Below are positions 23,123-29,653 of a stretch of DNA of 40,598 nt, piece by piece. The number at the start of each line of letters is the position of its first letter. The stretch's first letter is position 1. The position numbers and the translations under genes were made by a program. The DNA is from an uncultured Verrucomicrobiales bacterium (GTDB lineage: Bacteria > Verrucomicrobiota > Verrucomicrobiia > Verrucomicrobiales > Akkermansiaceae): the NCBI GenBank assembly GCA_937905985.1, contig CALCWC010000145.1, forward strand, positions 1 through 40,598. The letters are read 5' to 3'. Under the pieces are notes generated by a model. It ran no database searches, had not been told where the DNA came from, and worked only from the letters and a program-made list of their open reading frames with translations.

Positions 23123-24349
23123 CTACAAATTGCTGTTGAGGCTCATGGTGCGCTGCAGGATTTGCTTCTTCAGCTCCGGTATAATCCCGGGAACGGGAAG
23201 GACGTCCCGTGTTTCCTGCAGTGTATCCGGCAGCGCTGCAATGATACGCGCCCAGAGTGCGTGCAGGCGTTTGCTCACCATATCAGACGGGAGTCCGATA
23301 TCTCCTGCAAAGGCTTTCCATTGGCGCGAGCCTACCCGCTCCGGGTTGAAGCACCCGCCGATGCTCATGGCGAGGTCGCCGTTCACGATTTCCGGCGGGT
23401 AGAACCGCGTGCTGATGAGGTCGTAGAACGGAGCAAGGCACTTTACACCGTCGTTGTTCAGGAAAAGCGACAGGTTTTTGGCGTGGGCGTCCATGTTGCC
23501 GATGGCCATGTTGAAGCCCGCCCAGTCCACCAGACGCAGCAGATCCCTGGCCGGCACGTTGGAATACTTGCGGATGAGGCTGGCGCAGTCGGCAAATGAC
23601 GGACCGCCCTCTTTCTCGTACTTCTGGGAGGAGGGCAGGGCGGAGAGCTGGCAGAAATCCTCCTGCGGCACGCGGGTGATGGCGCGCCCCTTTCCCTTGC
23701 GGTCGTAGCGGGTGATTTTCAGGGACGGGATATCCGGGAGCGCCAGGTATTCCACCTCGCAGACCTCCAATCCCGCGGCCTTGGCCAGCTTCATGCAGAA
23801 CAGCTCGTTCTCCACGCTGCCCCCATGGTGCCCCGGCGTTTTCACAATGCAGTTGCTGGCGGCTCCGTGCAGGGGAAGGTGGAACACTCCCTTTTCCTCG
23901 AACAAGACCTCCTTGTCCTGCGCGCCCGCCAGCGAGTAGCTCCTCCCTTCCTGTTCACCTGGCAGGTGGTAGGCGCGCAGGTGCTGCAGCTCCCTCTGCA
24001 GCTCGTCCGGCGTCAGGGGAACGTAGCTGCCGGATGATTGCGGCGCGCCGATGGAGAATGCGCCCGCGCAATCCTTGCCGATGGCCTTCATGAGGTCGTA
24101 GTAGTTGTTGTTGGAGATGCCGTGCTTGGTGGACAGCGCCTGCCTCAGCTCGCCTTCCGGCAGCAGATTCTCCACGTAGTTTTCCACCTTGGTCCCCTCA
24201 TGGTGCGCCTCCTCCACAGGCAGAAGCTGCGATACGGGAAAGCCATCCTGCTGCCATTCCGCATCGTAGTCCAGGCAATACACCCCTTCCTCCGTGCGGC
24301 TCAGCGCGCCCACCGGAGTGTCGCCGTGATATATCGGTATGCCGTTCAT
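23123..24349 (-). CDS. hipA: HipA-family kinase, toxin of a hipBA module
   Basis: Ser/Thr kinase of the HipA family; characterised HipA proteins phosphorylate glutamyl-tRNA synthetase and stop growth. 408 residues (the E. coli protein has 440). Visible features: an N-terminal beta domain (IYHGDTPVGALSR), SLAGAQDKEV (the P-loop-like 'GaQ.K' block), VENELFCMKLAKAAGL, ITRYDRKG, and the catalytic segment FNMAIGNMDAHAKNLSL with Asp and Asn, then LAPFYDLIST (DFG-like Asp). The ATG at 24349 shares one base with the hipB stop (TGATG); an ATG at 24355 is the alternative. hipBA as toxin-antitoxin is established for the family; activity here is inferred. Confidence 0.9.
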   Translation of the reverse strand: MNGIPIYHGDTPVGALSRTEEGVYCLDYDAEWQQDGFPVSQLLPVEEAHHEGTKVENYVENLLPEGELRQALSTKHGISNNNYYDLMKAIGKDCAGAFSIGAPQSSGSYVPLTPDELQRELQHLRAYHLPGEQEGRSYSLAGAQDKEVLFEEKGVFHLPLHGAASNCIVKTPGHHGGSVENELFCMKLAKAAGLEVCEVEYLALPDIPSLKITRYDRKGKGRAITRVPQEDFCQLSALPSSQKYEKEGGPSFADCASLIRKYSNVPARDLLRLVDWAGFNMAIGNMDAHAKNLSLFLNNDGVKCLAPFYDLISTRFYPPEIVNGDLAMSIGGCFNPERVGSRQWKAFAGDIGLPSDMVSKRLHALWARIIAALPDTLQETRDVLPVPGIIPELKKQILQRTMSLNSNL

Positions 24350-24573
24350 CACCATCCCTTTCCTTCCCGTGTCGTGGCTTCCAGATCTATGCCCAGCAGA
24401 CCGCATACCGTCAACACGGTCGACAGACTGACATTGCGTGTGCCACGCTCCGCCTCGCCCAGCAGGCGCGGGCTGCACGGCACCATCGCCGCCAGGTCCG
24501 CTATCGTGAGCTTGGCGCTTTTTCTCTGTTGCCGTATCAGGGCTCCGATTTCTTTCGAGGTCGATATTCTCAT
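24349..24573 (-). CDS. hipB: HipB-like antitoxin, HTH XRE family
   Basis: 74-residue DNA-binding protein with a Cro/C1-type helix-turn-helix: IGALIRQQRKSAKLTIADLA, then CSPRLLGEAERGTRNVSLSTV (the name string is broken by family spacing). It would neutralise HipA and repress its own promoter. Unlike E. coli HipB (88 aa), it lacks a long C-terminal tail. The start codon at 24573 overlaps an ATCC-N6-GGAT inverted repeat, and a second copy lies beyond the -35, as expected for autoregulation. One-base overlap with hipA couples their translation. Confidence 0.88.
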   Translation of the reverse strand: MRISTSKEIGALIRQQRKSAKLTIADLAAMVPCSPRLLGEAERGTRNVSLSTVLTVCGLLGIDLEATTREGKGW

Positions 24574-24585
24574 CCGTTTAGGGAT
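24572..24585. promoter_or_regulatory. Putative HipB operator 1
   Basis: Inverted repeat ATCC-GTTTAG-GGAT overlapping the hipB start codon. With the second copy at 24622 it brackets the hipB promoter. The half-sites resemble the E. coli HipB operator half-sites TATCC and GGATA, though the spacing is 6 rather than 8. Confidence 0.65.
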
Positions 24586-24586
24586 T

Positions 24587-24614
24587 ATTATGGCTTTTTG
24601 GGAGAATATATCAA
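24587..24614 (-). promoter_or_regulatory. hipBA promoter
   Basis: Minus strand: TTGATA (24614-24609), 16-nt spacer, CATAAT (24592-24587), 13 nt before the hipB ATG. It lies exactly between the two operator-like repeats. Confidence 0.7.
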
Positions 24615-24621
24615 GAAAAAA

Positions 24622-24635
24622 ATCCGCAAAGGGAT
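24622..24635. promoter_or_regulatory. Putative HipB operator 2
   Basis: Inverted repeat ATCC-GCAAAG-GGAT, 50 bp from operator 1 and just upstream of the -35 element. Confidence 0.65.
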
Positions 24636-24680
24636 AAACCGGACGACAAAATCATCAGGCAATGCACCTAAATATTTAAA

Positions 24681-24702
24681 TAATCCATTGTAAAATGGAT
24701 TA
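24681..24702. repeat. Perfect 9-bp inverted repeat in the AT-rich hip flank
   Basis: TAATCCATT-GTAA-AATGGATTA. It also contains ATCC and GGAT half-sites, so it may be a third binding site or simply a hairpin in the AT-rich tract (24590-24800) between hipB and thioredoxin paralogue B. Confidence 0.6.
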
Positions 24703-24823
24703 GTGTAAAAAAACGCGCAAAAATAACCCCTTTAAGGAACAAATATGCCCCAAGTGTTCCAAATCAGCAAAAATATTCCCTTTGCGTAACAATCAGCGCG
24801 CCTCCAGAAGCGCCAAAATTAAA

Positions 24824-24836
24824 ACCGGTATCCGGT
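24824..24836 (-). terminator. Probable terminator of thioredoxin paralogue B
   Basis: Minus strand: ACCGG-ATA-CCGGT followed by TTTAATTTT, starting 3 nt after the stop codon. The stem is short (5 bp), so efficiency is uncertain. Confidence 0.5.
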
Positions 24837-24839
24837 GCC

Positions 24840-25427
24840 TCACTTTTTCTTGATCAGCTTGGCCCAGTTGCTGATGATGCCCTGGGCGGGGCCTACGGTG
24901 ATGACGTTGCCGGCGGCATCCACCAGGATGGCCTGGGGGACGGCGTGGGTGTCACGGTATCCGGGGAGCTTCTGAGTTTCCGTGGTGGGGTTGCCCATGA
25001 TGCAGGGGAAATCACCGCGGTTGCGCTTCATGAAGTGGGTGGCGGCCTCCGGCTGCTGGTCCGCGCTGATCATGATGAGCTGCACGTCCTTCTTTAGCAT
25101 GAGGGGGTACTGCTTCACCACGTTGGGCATTTCCCGGTTGCAGGGGCCGCACCAGCCGGCGGTGGTGAGGTAGAGGTAGAACTTGGCGTCGTAGCGCGGC
25201 TTGGTGTCGGTAATGAAGTTGACGCCCTTGAGGGCCTCGCCCACCACGTTGGTGGCTTGTTCTTCAGAGGCCGCTTCCTCCTGAGCCGCGTCCTTTTTGG
25301 ATTTCTTGTCCTTCTTGGCGGTCTTGGCGGCATCGGGCTTGGAGTCCGCATTATCCGCAGCCATGGCGGCGGGCACGGCCACAGCCAATCCAAAGGTCAG
25401 GGCGAGGTAGAGCAGAGCGTGTTTCAT
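24840..25427 (-). CDS. Secreted thioredoxin-like protein, paralogue B
   Basis: 195-residue paralogue of the gene at 22374-22937 with the same plan: signal peptide (KHALLYLALTFGLAVAVPAAMA), a Lys/Asp-rich linker (KTAKKDKKSKKDA), then a thioredoxin fold with TTAGWCGPCNREMPNVVKQY, LIMISADQQ and VPQAILVDAAGN. The start at 25427 lies 10 nt after a good promoter; an upstream in-frame ATG at 25466 falls within that promoter. Likely a periplasmic oxidoreductase. Confidence 0.85.
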   Translation of the reverse strand: MKHALLYLALTFGLAVAVPAAMAADNADSKPDAAKTAKKDKKSKKDAAQEEAASEEQATNVVGEALKGVNFITDTKPRYDAKFYLYLTTAGWCGPCNREMPNVVKQYPLMLKKDVQLIMISADQQPEAATHFMKRNRGDFPCIMGNPTTETQKLPGYRDTHAVPQAILVDAAGNVITVGPAQGIISNWAKLIKKK

Positions 25428-25437
25428 AACGCCACAC

Positions 25438-25466
25438 AGTTTAGCGCATGTTCCGCATGGTGTCAA
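25438..25466 (-). promoter_or_regulatory. Promoter of thioredoxin paralogue B
   Basis: Minus strand: TTGACA (25466-25461), 17-nt spacer, TAAACT (25443-25438), 10 nt before the ATG. Confidence 0.75.
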
Positions 25467-25505
25467 CAGCTGGCGCGCCGGTGCACATTTGGGGAGACGT
25501 GCGGC

Positions 25506-26168
25506 TTACGGAAGGTAGGGGGCGGCGTGGGTGTGGGTGAACTGCCAGCCGCGCCGGATATGGCGCCAGAATTCAATGTGGGGGGAATCCTTTTCCCTCT
25601 GCATGCGCTCCGGGGTCATTTCAAAGGGGTAGATTTGCACGGGTACGGCTTTCTGCCCGGCTTGCAGCGCCTTGTCCACCATGGTGTAGATTTCCTCGAT
25701 TCCAGGGTCTGTCATGGCAAAGCATCCTATGGAGCAGTCGCTGCCGTGTACCATAATCTGGCAGCCGGTGCGGCCGAGCTCGCGGTCATAGGCGTTCGGG
25801 TAGCCGATATCGAAGGAGAGGTGGTAGTTGCTCTTGGGATTGAGGGCACCGGGGAGGACGGCGTAGAAGCCCTCGGGGGCTTGGCAATCACCCTCGGCGG
25901 TCTTGGGACCCAGTGTTCCGCTCATGCCGGCCACCGGGTAGGTTTTGAGGACGCGCCAGGTGGATTTCTCCTGCACCCAGAGTTCCAGCTCCAGCTTTTC
26001 CTTGATGATGCGCAGGAAGACAGGTTTGCCGAAATGCTCACCCAGGGCAGGACGAACACGCTCGCAGGCTGCCGCGGCGCGGTCGGCTTTGGCGGGCGCA
26101 CCCGCAGCCACGGGTACGGCCGCAGCCAACCCGAGGAGCAGGGCAAGACAGGGCAGGGCGTTTTTCAC
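25506..26168 (-). CDS. YafK-like L,D-transpeptidase family protein, secreted
   Basis: 220-residue periplasmic protein of the YkuD superfamily, closest in pattern to YafK (DpaA), which in E. coli cuts the link between peptidoglycan and Braun lipoprotein. A signal peptide (NALPCLALLLGLAAAVPVAAG) is followed by VFLRIIKEKLELELWV, then PEGFYAV, and the catalytic block MVHGSDCSIGCFAMTD, containing the H-x(n)-S-I-G-C nucleophile Cys. It begins with GTG, supported by a promoter 9 nt upstream. Its substrate here is unknown, as no lpp-like gene is seen. Confidence 0.88.
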   Translation of the reverse strand: MKNALPCLALLLGLAAAVPVAAGAPAKADRAAAACERVRPALGEHFGKPVFLRIIKEKLELELWVQEKSTWRVLKTYPVAGMSGTLGPKTAEGDCQAPEGFYAVLPGALNPKSNYHLSFDIGYPNAYDRELGRTGCQIMVHGSDCSIGCFAMTDPGIEEIYTMVDKALQAGQKAVPVQIYPFEMTPERMQREKDSPHIEFWRHIRRGWQFTHTHAAPYLP

Positions 26169-26177
26169 GGCGGCTCT

Positions 26178-26206
26178 ATCTTAATTTCCCAATGGAGATT
26201 TTTCAA
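26178..26206 (-). promoter_or_regulatory. Promoter of the YafK-like gene, overlapping the upstream stop
   Basis: Minus strand: TTGAAA (26206-26201), 17-nt spacer, TAAGAT (26183-26178), 9 nt before the GTG start. The -35 overlaps the stop codon of the membrane-protein gene (26205-26203). Confidence 0.65.
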
Positions 26207-27855
26207 TGGTATTTTTTCAGGAATTCGCGGGCGGCGTTGGCGTTTTTGGCGGCCTGCACGTTCCAGGTGGTCCAGCGGCCGGGCTCCAGGCGCTTAATGG
26301 CCTGGTCGGCCTCGTAGCGGATTTTGGTGCGCAGTTCCTCCACATCCTCCGCGTGGACCTTCTTGACATCCTCGGATTGCAGGCTCTCCATGGCGCGCGT
26401 GTTCCGCTCCAGCACATGGCAGGCGAAATCCAGGTTGTCCGCCACGTCCAAGTGGCCGTACCTGAAGTCGGAAGTCAGGAACTTCCACTGCGGGTGGGAA
26501 TCCATGTAGGCGAGGTTGAGGCTGCCGGCCAGGTGCCCCGGGGGATTCACCGTGAAGGCGAACACCATGAGCGCCATGGTGGCCACGCAGGTCTTCACGT
26601 AGCGCATCAGCTTGCCGCTGCGAACCATGTAGATGACCAGGATTGCCAGGCCCGCCAGCCCCAGCAGCAGGGCCTCCGCGGCCTCGATGCGTCGCGGCGT
26701 GAACCCGTAGTCTGCTATCTGGTGGTACAGGCGCACGTACACGCTGAGCGCCAGCAGGAAGGTTTGCGCCACCAGTAGGTAGCCCAGGAAACGGCACGGC
26801 GCGGTCTCGCGCGCGGAGCCATCACGCCGGAACAGGAAGATGAGCACGCCGGATGCCAGCACGGACGCCCAGATGATGGATTCCGCGCCGTCGTGCAGGT
26901 ACGCGGTTTGCGAGATGCCCTCCGGCACGTTGCCGAACCAGAGGAAGGCGATATCCGTGGAGGTGGCGATGAGGAAGGCCAGGTTGATGCCGATGAGCGA
27001 CATGAGCGGCAGATGCGGCAGCAGCGTGGTTCCCTCTGTCTTCGGCATGGCCGGGGCGGGGGCGGCAGCCTTGTGCGTGCGCTTCCAGCGTCGCATTGCC
27101 AGCACGCCGAACAGCGCCGCACCCAGCACCCAGCGGCCCAGGTGCATCCAGAAGTCCCAGTCCAGGTCCAGGAATTCAATGAGGGCGTTCCACCACTCGC
27201 AAATCTTCTCCCACACCATCTGCACCACGGGGTTGCCGGAGGCGAAGATGCCCAGGAACGCCACAAAGAGCACCACGCCCACCGCCACGCTCAGCAGCGT
27301 GGGCAGGATGCCCCGCCAGTTGCGCTTGCCTTGCGCCTCCTTGCGCCGCGCGGTCCAGTACTGCCACCAGTTGCGGTAGTTCGCCTTGGGGTCGTCCCCC
27401 GGTATCTCCACATCCGTGGCGAAGCAGTGCACCAGGACAACCGGCGCCAGCATGAGCGCCAGCCAGCTCAGCCCGCTGCCGCTCATGATGAGCGCCAGGA
27501 TGCCGATGACTCCCATGGCAATCATGAAAACCCGCTCGTTGCGGGAGATGTCCTTGCGCAGTAGCAGCACTGCCGCTAGATATATCGCTGCGCCGATGGC
27601 CGCGCCCAGCCCCAGCACCGGGAAGTCTGCTGCATTCGCCGCAATGTGCGGCCACAGCAGGTCGGCAGACACCGCCGCCATCACCAGCACCACCAGCGGA
27701 ACCCAGCCTTGCCGCCACCACGACGGGTCCGTGGGCGGCCCCTGCGGCTTCACGGGCGCGTGCGGGTAGGTGCGCGGCGCGGCAGGCGGCGGCACGGTGG
27801 GAACGGGCGGCAGGGATGCGGGAACCGGCGGCGGTGTATGGCTGTCTTCTGGCAT
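26203..27855 (-). CDS. Polytopic membrane protein, DUF4173/DUF4153-like
   Basis: 550-residue inner-membrane protein. The first 45 residues are Pro-rich (PPPVPASLPPVPTVPPP) and cytoplasmic or periplasmic; then about 11 hydrophobic segments; then a soluble C-terminal domain (about 465-550) with many charged residues and likely helices. The blocks TAYLHDGAESIIWASVLASG and ADYGFTPRRIEAAEALLLG resemble the conserved 'Y..YGLT..R' region of DUF4173/DUF4153 proteins of unknown function. Start ATG at 27855; an ATGGTA complement (TACCAT) lies exactly 6 nt upstream, the same leaderless spacing seen elsewhere in the window, although the -35 is poor. Confidence 0.7.
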   Translation of the reverse strand: MPEDSHTPPPVPASLPPVPTVPPPAAPRTYPHAPVKPQGPPTDPSWWRQGWVPLVVLVMAAVSADLLWPHIAANAADFPVLGLGAAIGAAIYLAAVLLLRKDISRNERVFMIAMGVIGILALIMSGSGLSWLALMLAPVVLVHCFATDVEIPGDDPKANYRNWWQYWTARRKEAQGKRNWRGILPTLLSVAVGVVLFVAFLGIFASGNPVVQMVWEKICEWWNALIEFLDLDWDFWMHLGRWVLGAALFGVLAMRRWKRTHKAAAPAPAMPKTEGTTLLPHLPLMSLIGINLAFLIATSTDIAFLWFGNVPEGISQTAYLHDGAESIIWASVLASGVLIFLFRRDGSARETAPCRFLGYLLVAQTFLLALSVYVRLYHQIADYGFTPRRIEAAEALLLGLAGLAILVIYMVRSGKLMRYVKTCVATMALMVFAFTVNPPGHLAGSLNLAYMDSHPQWKFLTSDFRYGHLDVADNLDFACHVLERNTRAMESLQSEDVKKVHAEDVEELRTKIRYEADQAIKRLEPGRWTTWNVQAAKNANAAREFLKKYH

Positions 27856-27920
27856 GGCTGTATGGTATCGTTAGCGGGGCGCGCTGTGCGCAACCCTCTA
27901 TATAGGTTAATACCTCTCCT

Positions 27921-27932
27921 AACAAATTTGTT
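27921..27932. repeat. 12-bp perfect palindrome between divergent genes
   Basis: AACAAATTTGTT, in the divergent spacer between the membrane-protein gene and the antitoxin promoter. A dimeric regulator could bind here, but nothing confirms it. Confidence 0.6.
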
Positions 27933-27968
27933 GAAAGTATGACACAACGGAAGTGATTTTTTTTGCGC

Positions 27969-27997
27969 TTGACAAGAGTACAGGTTTGTTGTACATT
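27969..27997 (+). promoter_or_regulatory. Leaderless promoter with YefM-type operator cores
   Basis: TTGACA (27969-27974), 17-nt spacer, TACATT (27992-27997), 6 nt to the ATG at 28004. The -10 is overlapped by TGTACA (27990-27995), the core of the known E. coli YefM-YoeB operator; AGTACA lies 13 bp upstream (27977-27982), like the paired long and short repeats of that operator. Confidence 0.75.
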
Positions 27998-28003
27998 GCG
28001 CGT

Positions 28004-28288
28004 ATGGTTCCCATTTCCCTATCCTACAGCAAGGCGCGCCAGAATTTGGCCTCCGCCATCAAGACGTGTGTGGACGACTCCACGCCGGTGGTGATATCCT
28101 CGCGTCAGCGGAAGGTGGTGATGATGTCGCTGGACGAGTGGGAATCCTGGCAGGAGACCATGCTGCAGCTGTCTTCCCCCGCCAACGTGCGGCACCTCAA
28201 CGAATCCCTGGAGCAGAAGCGGCGCGGCGAGACCGTGGTGATGACCCCGCAGGAGCTGGTGGCATTCATGCAGGACGATGAAGCTTGA
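28004..28288 (+). CDS. YefM/Phd-family antitoxin
   Basis: 94-residue antitoxin. The N-terminal part ISLSYSKARQNLASAIKTC, then PVVISSRQRKVVMMSLDEWES, is the YefM DNA-binding fold ('s.srar.nl..ll..v......v.itr.....vvlms..ey'). The C-terminal tail should wrap the toxin. It overlaps the toxin gene by 11 nt. Start: the ATG at 28004 lies 6 nt after the -10 element, so the longer frame from 27953 is rejected because it spans the promoter. It would repress its own promoter through the TGTACA cores. Confidence 0.9.
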   Translation: MVPISLSYSKARQNLASAIKTCVDDSTPVVISSRQRKVVMMSLDEWESWQETMLQLSSPANVRHLNESLEQKRRGETVVMTPQELVAFMQDDEA

Positions 28289-28541
28289 GTTTTCCAAGGC
28301 CGCGCTGGACGACCTGCGCTTCTGGAAGCGCGCGGGCAGCAAGGCCGCGCAGAAGGTCACGGATCTTCTGCTGGAGATTGCCGAGACCCCGTACGGCGGC
28401 AAGGGCCGCCCCGAACAGTTGGTGGGCAACCTCTCCGGCTATTGGTCCCGCCGCATCAACATGAAGGACCGCATCATCTACTGCGTGGACGAGCCGGCGC
28501 AGACGGTATTCATCCGCTCCGCGCGCGGGCACTGCGAATAA
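28278..28541 (+). CDS. YoeB-family toxin with altered C-terminal active site
   Basis: 87-residue ribosome-dependent mRNA endonuclease of the Txe/YoeB family. NLSGYWSRRI (51-60) aligns without gaps to E. coli YoeB, so positions can be compared: E46 and R65 are kept, while Lys49 is Val here. The E. coli protein ends in H83-Y84; here the end is GHCE, keeping the His (H85) but with Cys in place of the catalytic Tyr. This may lower or change activity, or the gene may be drifting. Translation is coupled to the antitoxin by the 11-nt overlap. It ends 10 nt before the convergent ROK kinase gene. Confidence 0.9.
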   Translation: MKLEFSKAALDDLRFWKRAGSKAAQKVTDLLLEIAETPYGGKGRPEQLVGNLSGYWSRRINMKDRIIYCVDEPAQTVFIRSARGHCE

Positions 28542-28551
28542 CGGCACCGCC

Positions 28552-29502
28552 TCACTCCAGCGTGCCGTCCGCATAGTGTGCGGCCATGAGACCGGCGCCG
28601 ATGAGGCCGGAATCCGCGCCGAACGCAGCGGGCAGGATGCGCAGGTTGGCCGCGTGCACGGGGAAGAGCTGCCGCCGCAGGCATTCCTCCAGCGGCTTGA
28701 ACAGCAAATCTCCCGCCTTGGCCACGCCGCCGCCCAGGATGAACGCCTCCGGCGCGAAGGCGTACATCACGTTCATCATCATGCACGCCAGTTTCTCCGC
28801 CACCTCGCGGTAGATTTCCACCGCCAGCTCGTCGCCCTGCGCCGCCAGCCGGGAGAGGGCGTAAGGCGTGCAGTCCGCGGGCTCGCGGTGTTGGCCGATG
28901 GCCTTGTATCGCTCGCTGGCGTAGGCGGCAATCTCGTTGTTGCCGATGTATTCCTCCACCGCGCCGAGGTTGCCGAAGGTGCCGACCTTGCCGCGGTAGT
29001 CGATGCTGGTTTGCCCCAGTTCCGCGCAGGACACGTTCCTGGCGCGCAGCATGCGGTTGTTCACCACCATGCCGCCGCCGATGCCCGTGCCCAGCGTCAG
29101 GCAGGTGATGTTCTCCATCCCGCGGCCCGCGCCCAGCTTCCATTCGCCGTACGCCATGCAGTTCGCATCGTTGTCCAGAACGATGGGCAGCCCCAGCTCT
29201 GCGCCCATGATTTCGCGCACAGGCTCCTGCTGCGACCACACGGGCACGTTGGTCAGCTGGTAGAGCACGCCCTTGTAGAAATCCACCCAGCCGGGCATGC
29301 CCAGCCCCACCGCCACGGCGTCGGGGTGCTCCTGCAGCAGCCCGCGGATGCTCCCGCACATGGCTGCCATGATGCTCTTGGGGGAATCGAACTGCTGCGT
29401 GGGCAGCGGCTCCGCCTTGGTCAGCACCTCGCTTCCGCACGTCACGCCAATCTTGATGCTGGTGCCGCCGAAATCAACCCCGATTGCCTTAACTGTTTTC
29501 AT
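28552..29502 (-). CDS. ROK-family sugar kinase (glucokinase-like)
   Basis: 316-residue cytoplasmic kinase of the ROK family, which phosphorylates glucose or other hexoses. ATP-binding motif IGVDFGGTSIKIGV at the N terminus; catalytic region VLDNDANCMAYGE; phosphate motif LGTGIGGGMVVNN; and the end of the ATP site in FILGGGVAKAGDLL. The usual ROK zinc-binding CxCGxxGC sequence is missing: where it should be, the protein reads GTFGNLGAVEEYIG, as in some ROK glucokinases that lack zinc. Several tandem ATGs exist (29511, 29505, 29502); the promoter 7 nt upstream points to 29502. Divergent from the cytochrome peroxidase gene. Confidence 0.88.
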   Translation of the reverse strand: MKTVKAIGVDFGGTSIKIGVTCGSEVLTKAEPLPTQQFDSPKSIMAAMCGSIRGLLQEHPDAVAVGLGMPGWVDFYKGVLYQLTNVPVWSQQEPVREIMGAELGLPIVLDNDANCMAYGEWKLGAGRGMENITCLTLGTGIGGGMVVNNRMLRARNVSCAELGQTSIDYRGKVGTFGNLGAVEEYIGNNEIAAYASERYKAIGQHREPADCTPYALSRLAAQGDELAVEIYREVAEKLACMMMNVMYAFAPEAFILGGGVAKAGDLLFKPLEECLRRQLFPVHAANLRILPAAFGADSGLIGAGLMAAHYADGTLE

Positions 29503-29509
29503 CATCCCC

Positions 29510-29538
29510 ATTCTACCATTCCCCGCCGCCCTGTGCAA
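29510..29538 (-). promoter_or_regulatory. Leaderless promoter of the ROK kinase gene
   Basis: Minus strand: TTGCAC (29538-29533), 17-nt spacer, TAGAAT (29515-29510), with ATG codons 4 and 7 nt downstream. Confidence 0.75.
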
Positions 29539-29571
29539 CCGAACTCTGCATGAAAATCCCACATTGACCGC

Positions 29572-29600
29572 TTGCCACCGGGTGGAAAAAATGTTAGAAT
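29572..29600 (+). promoter_or_regulatory. Promoter of the cytochrome c peroxidase-like gene
   Basis: TTGCCA (29572-29577), 17-nt spacer, TAGAAT (29595-29600). The leader is about 46-53 nt, one of the longer ones in the window. Confidence 0.7.
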
Positions 29601-29653
29601 GCCCGCAACGTTACAAAAACGGGACTTTTTATAGAAACAACTCACAAACGAAG

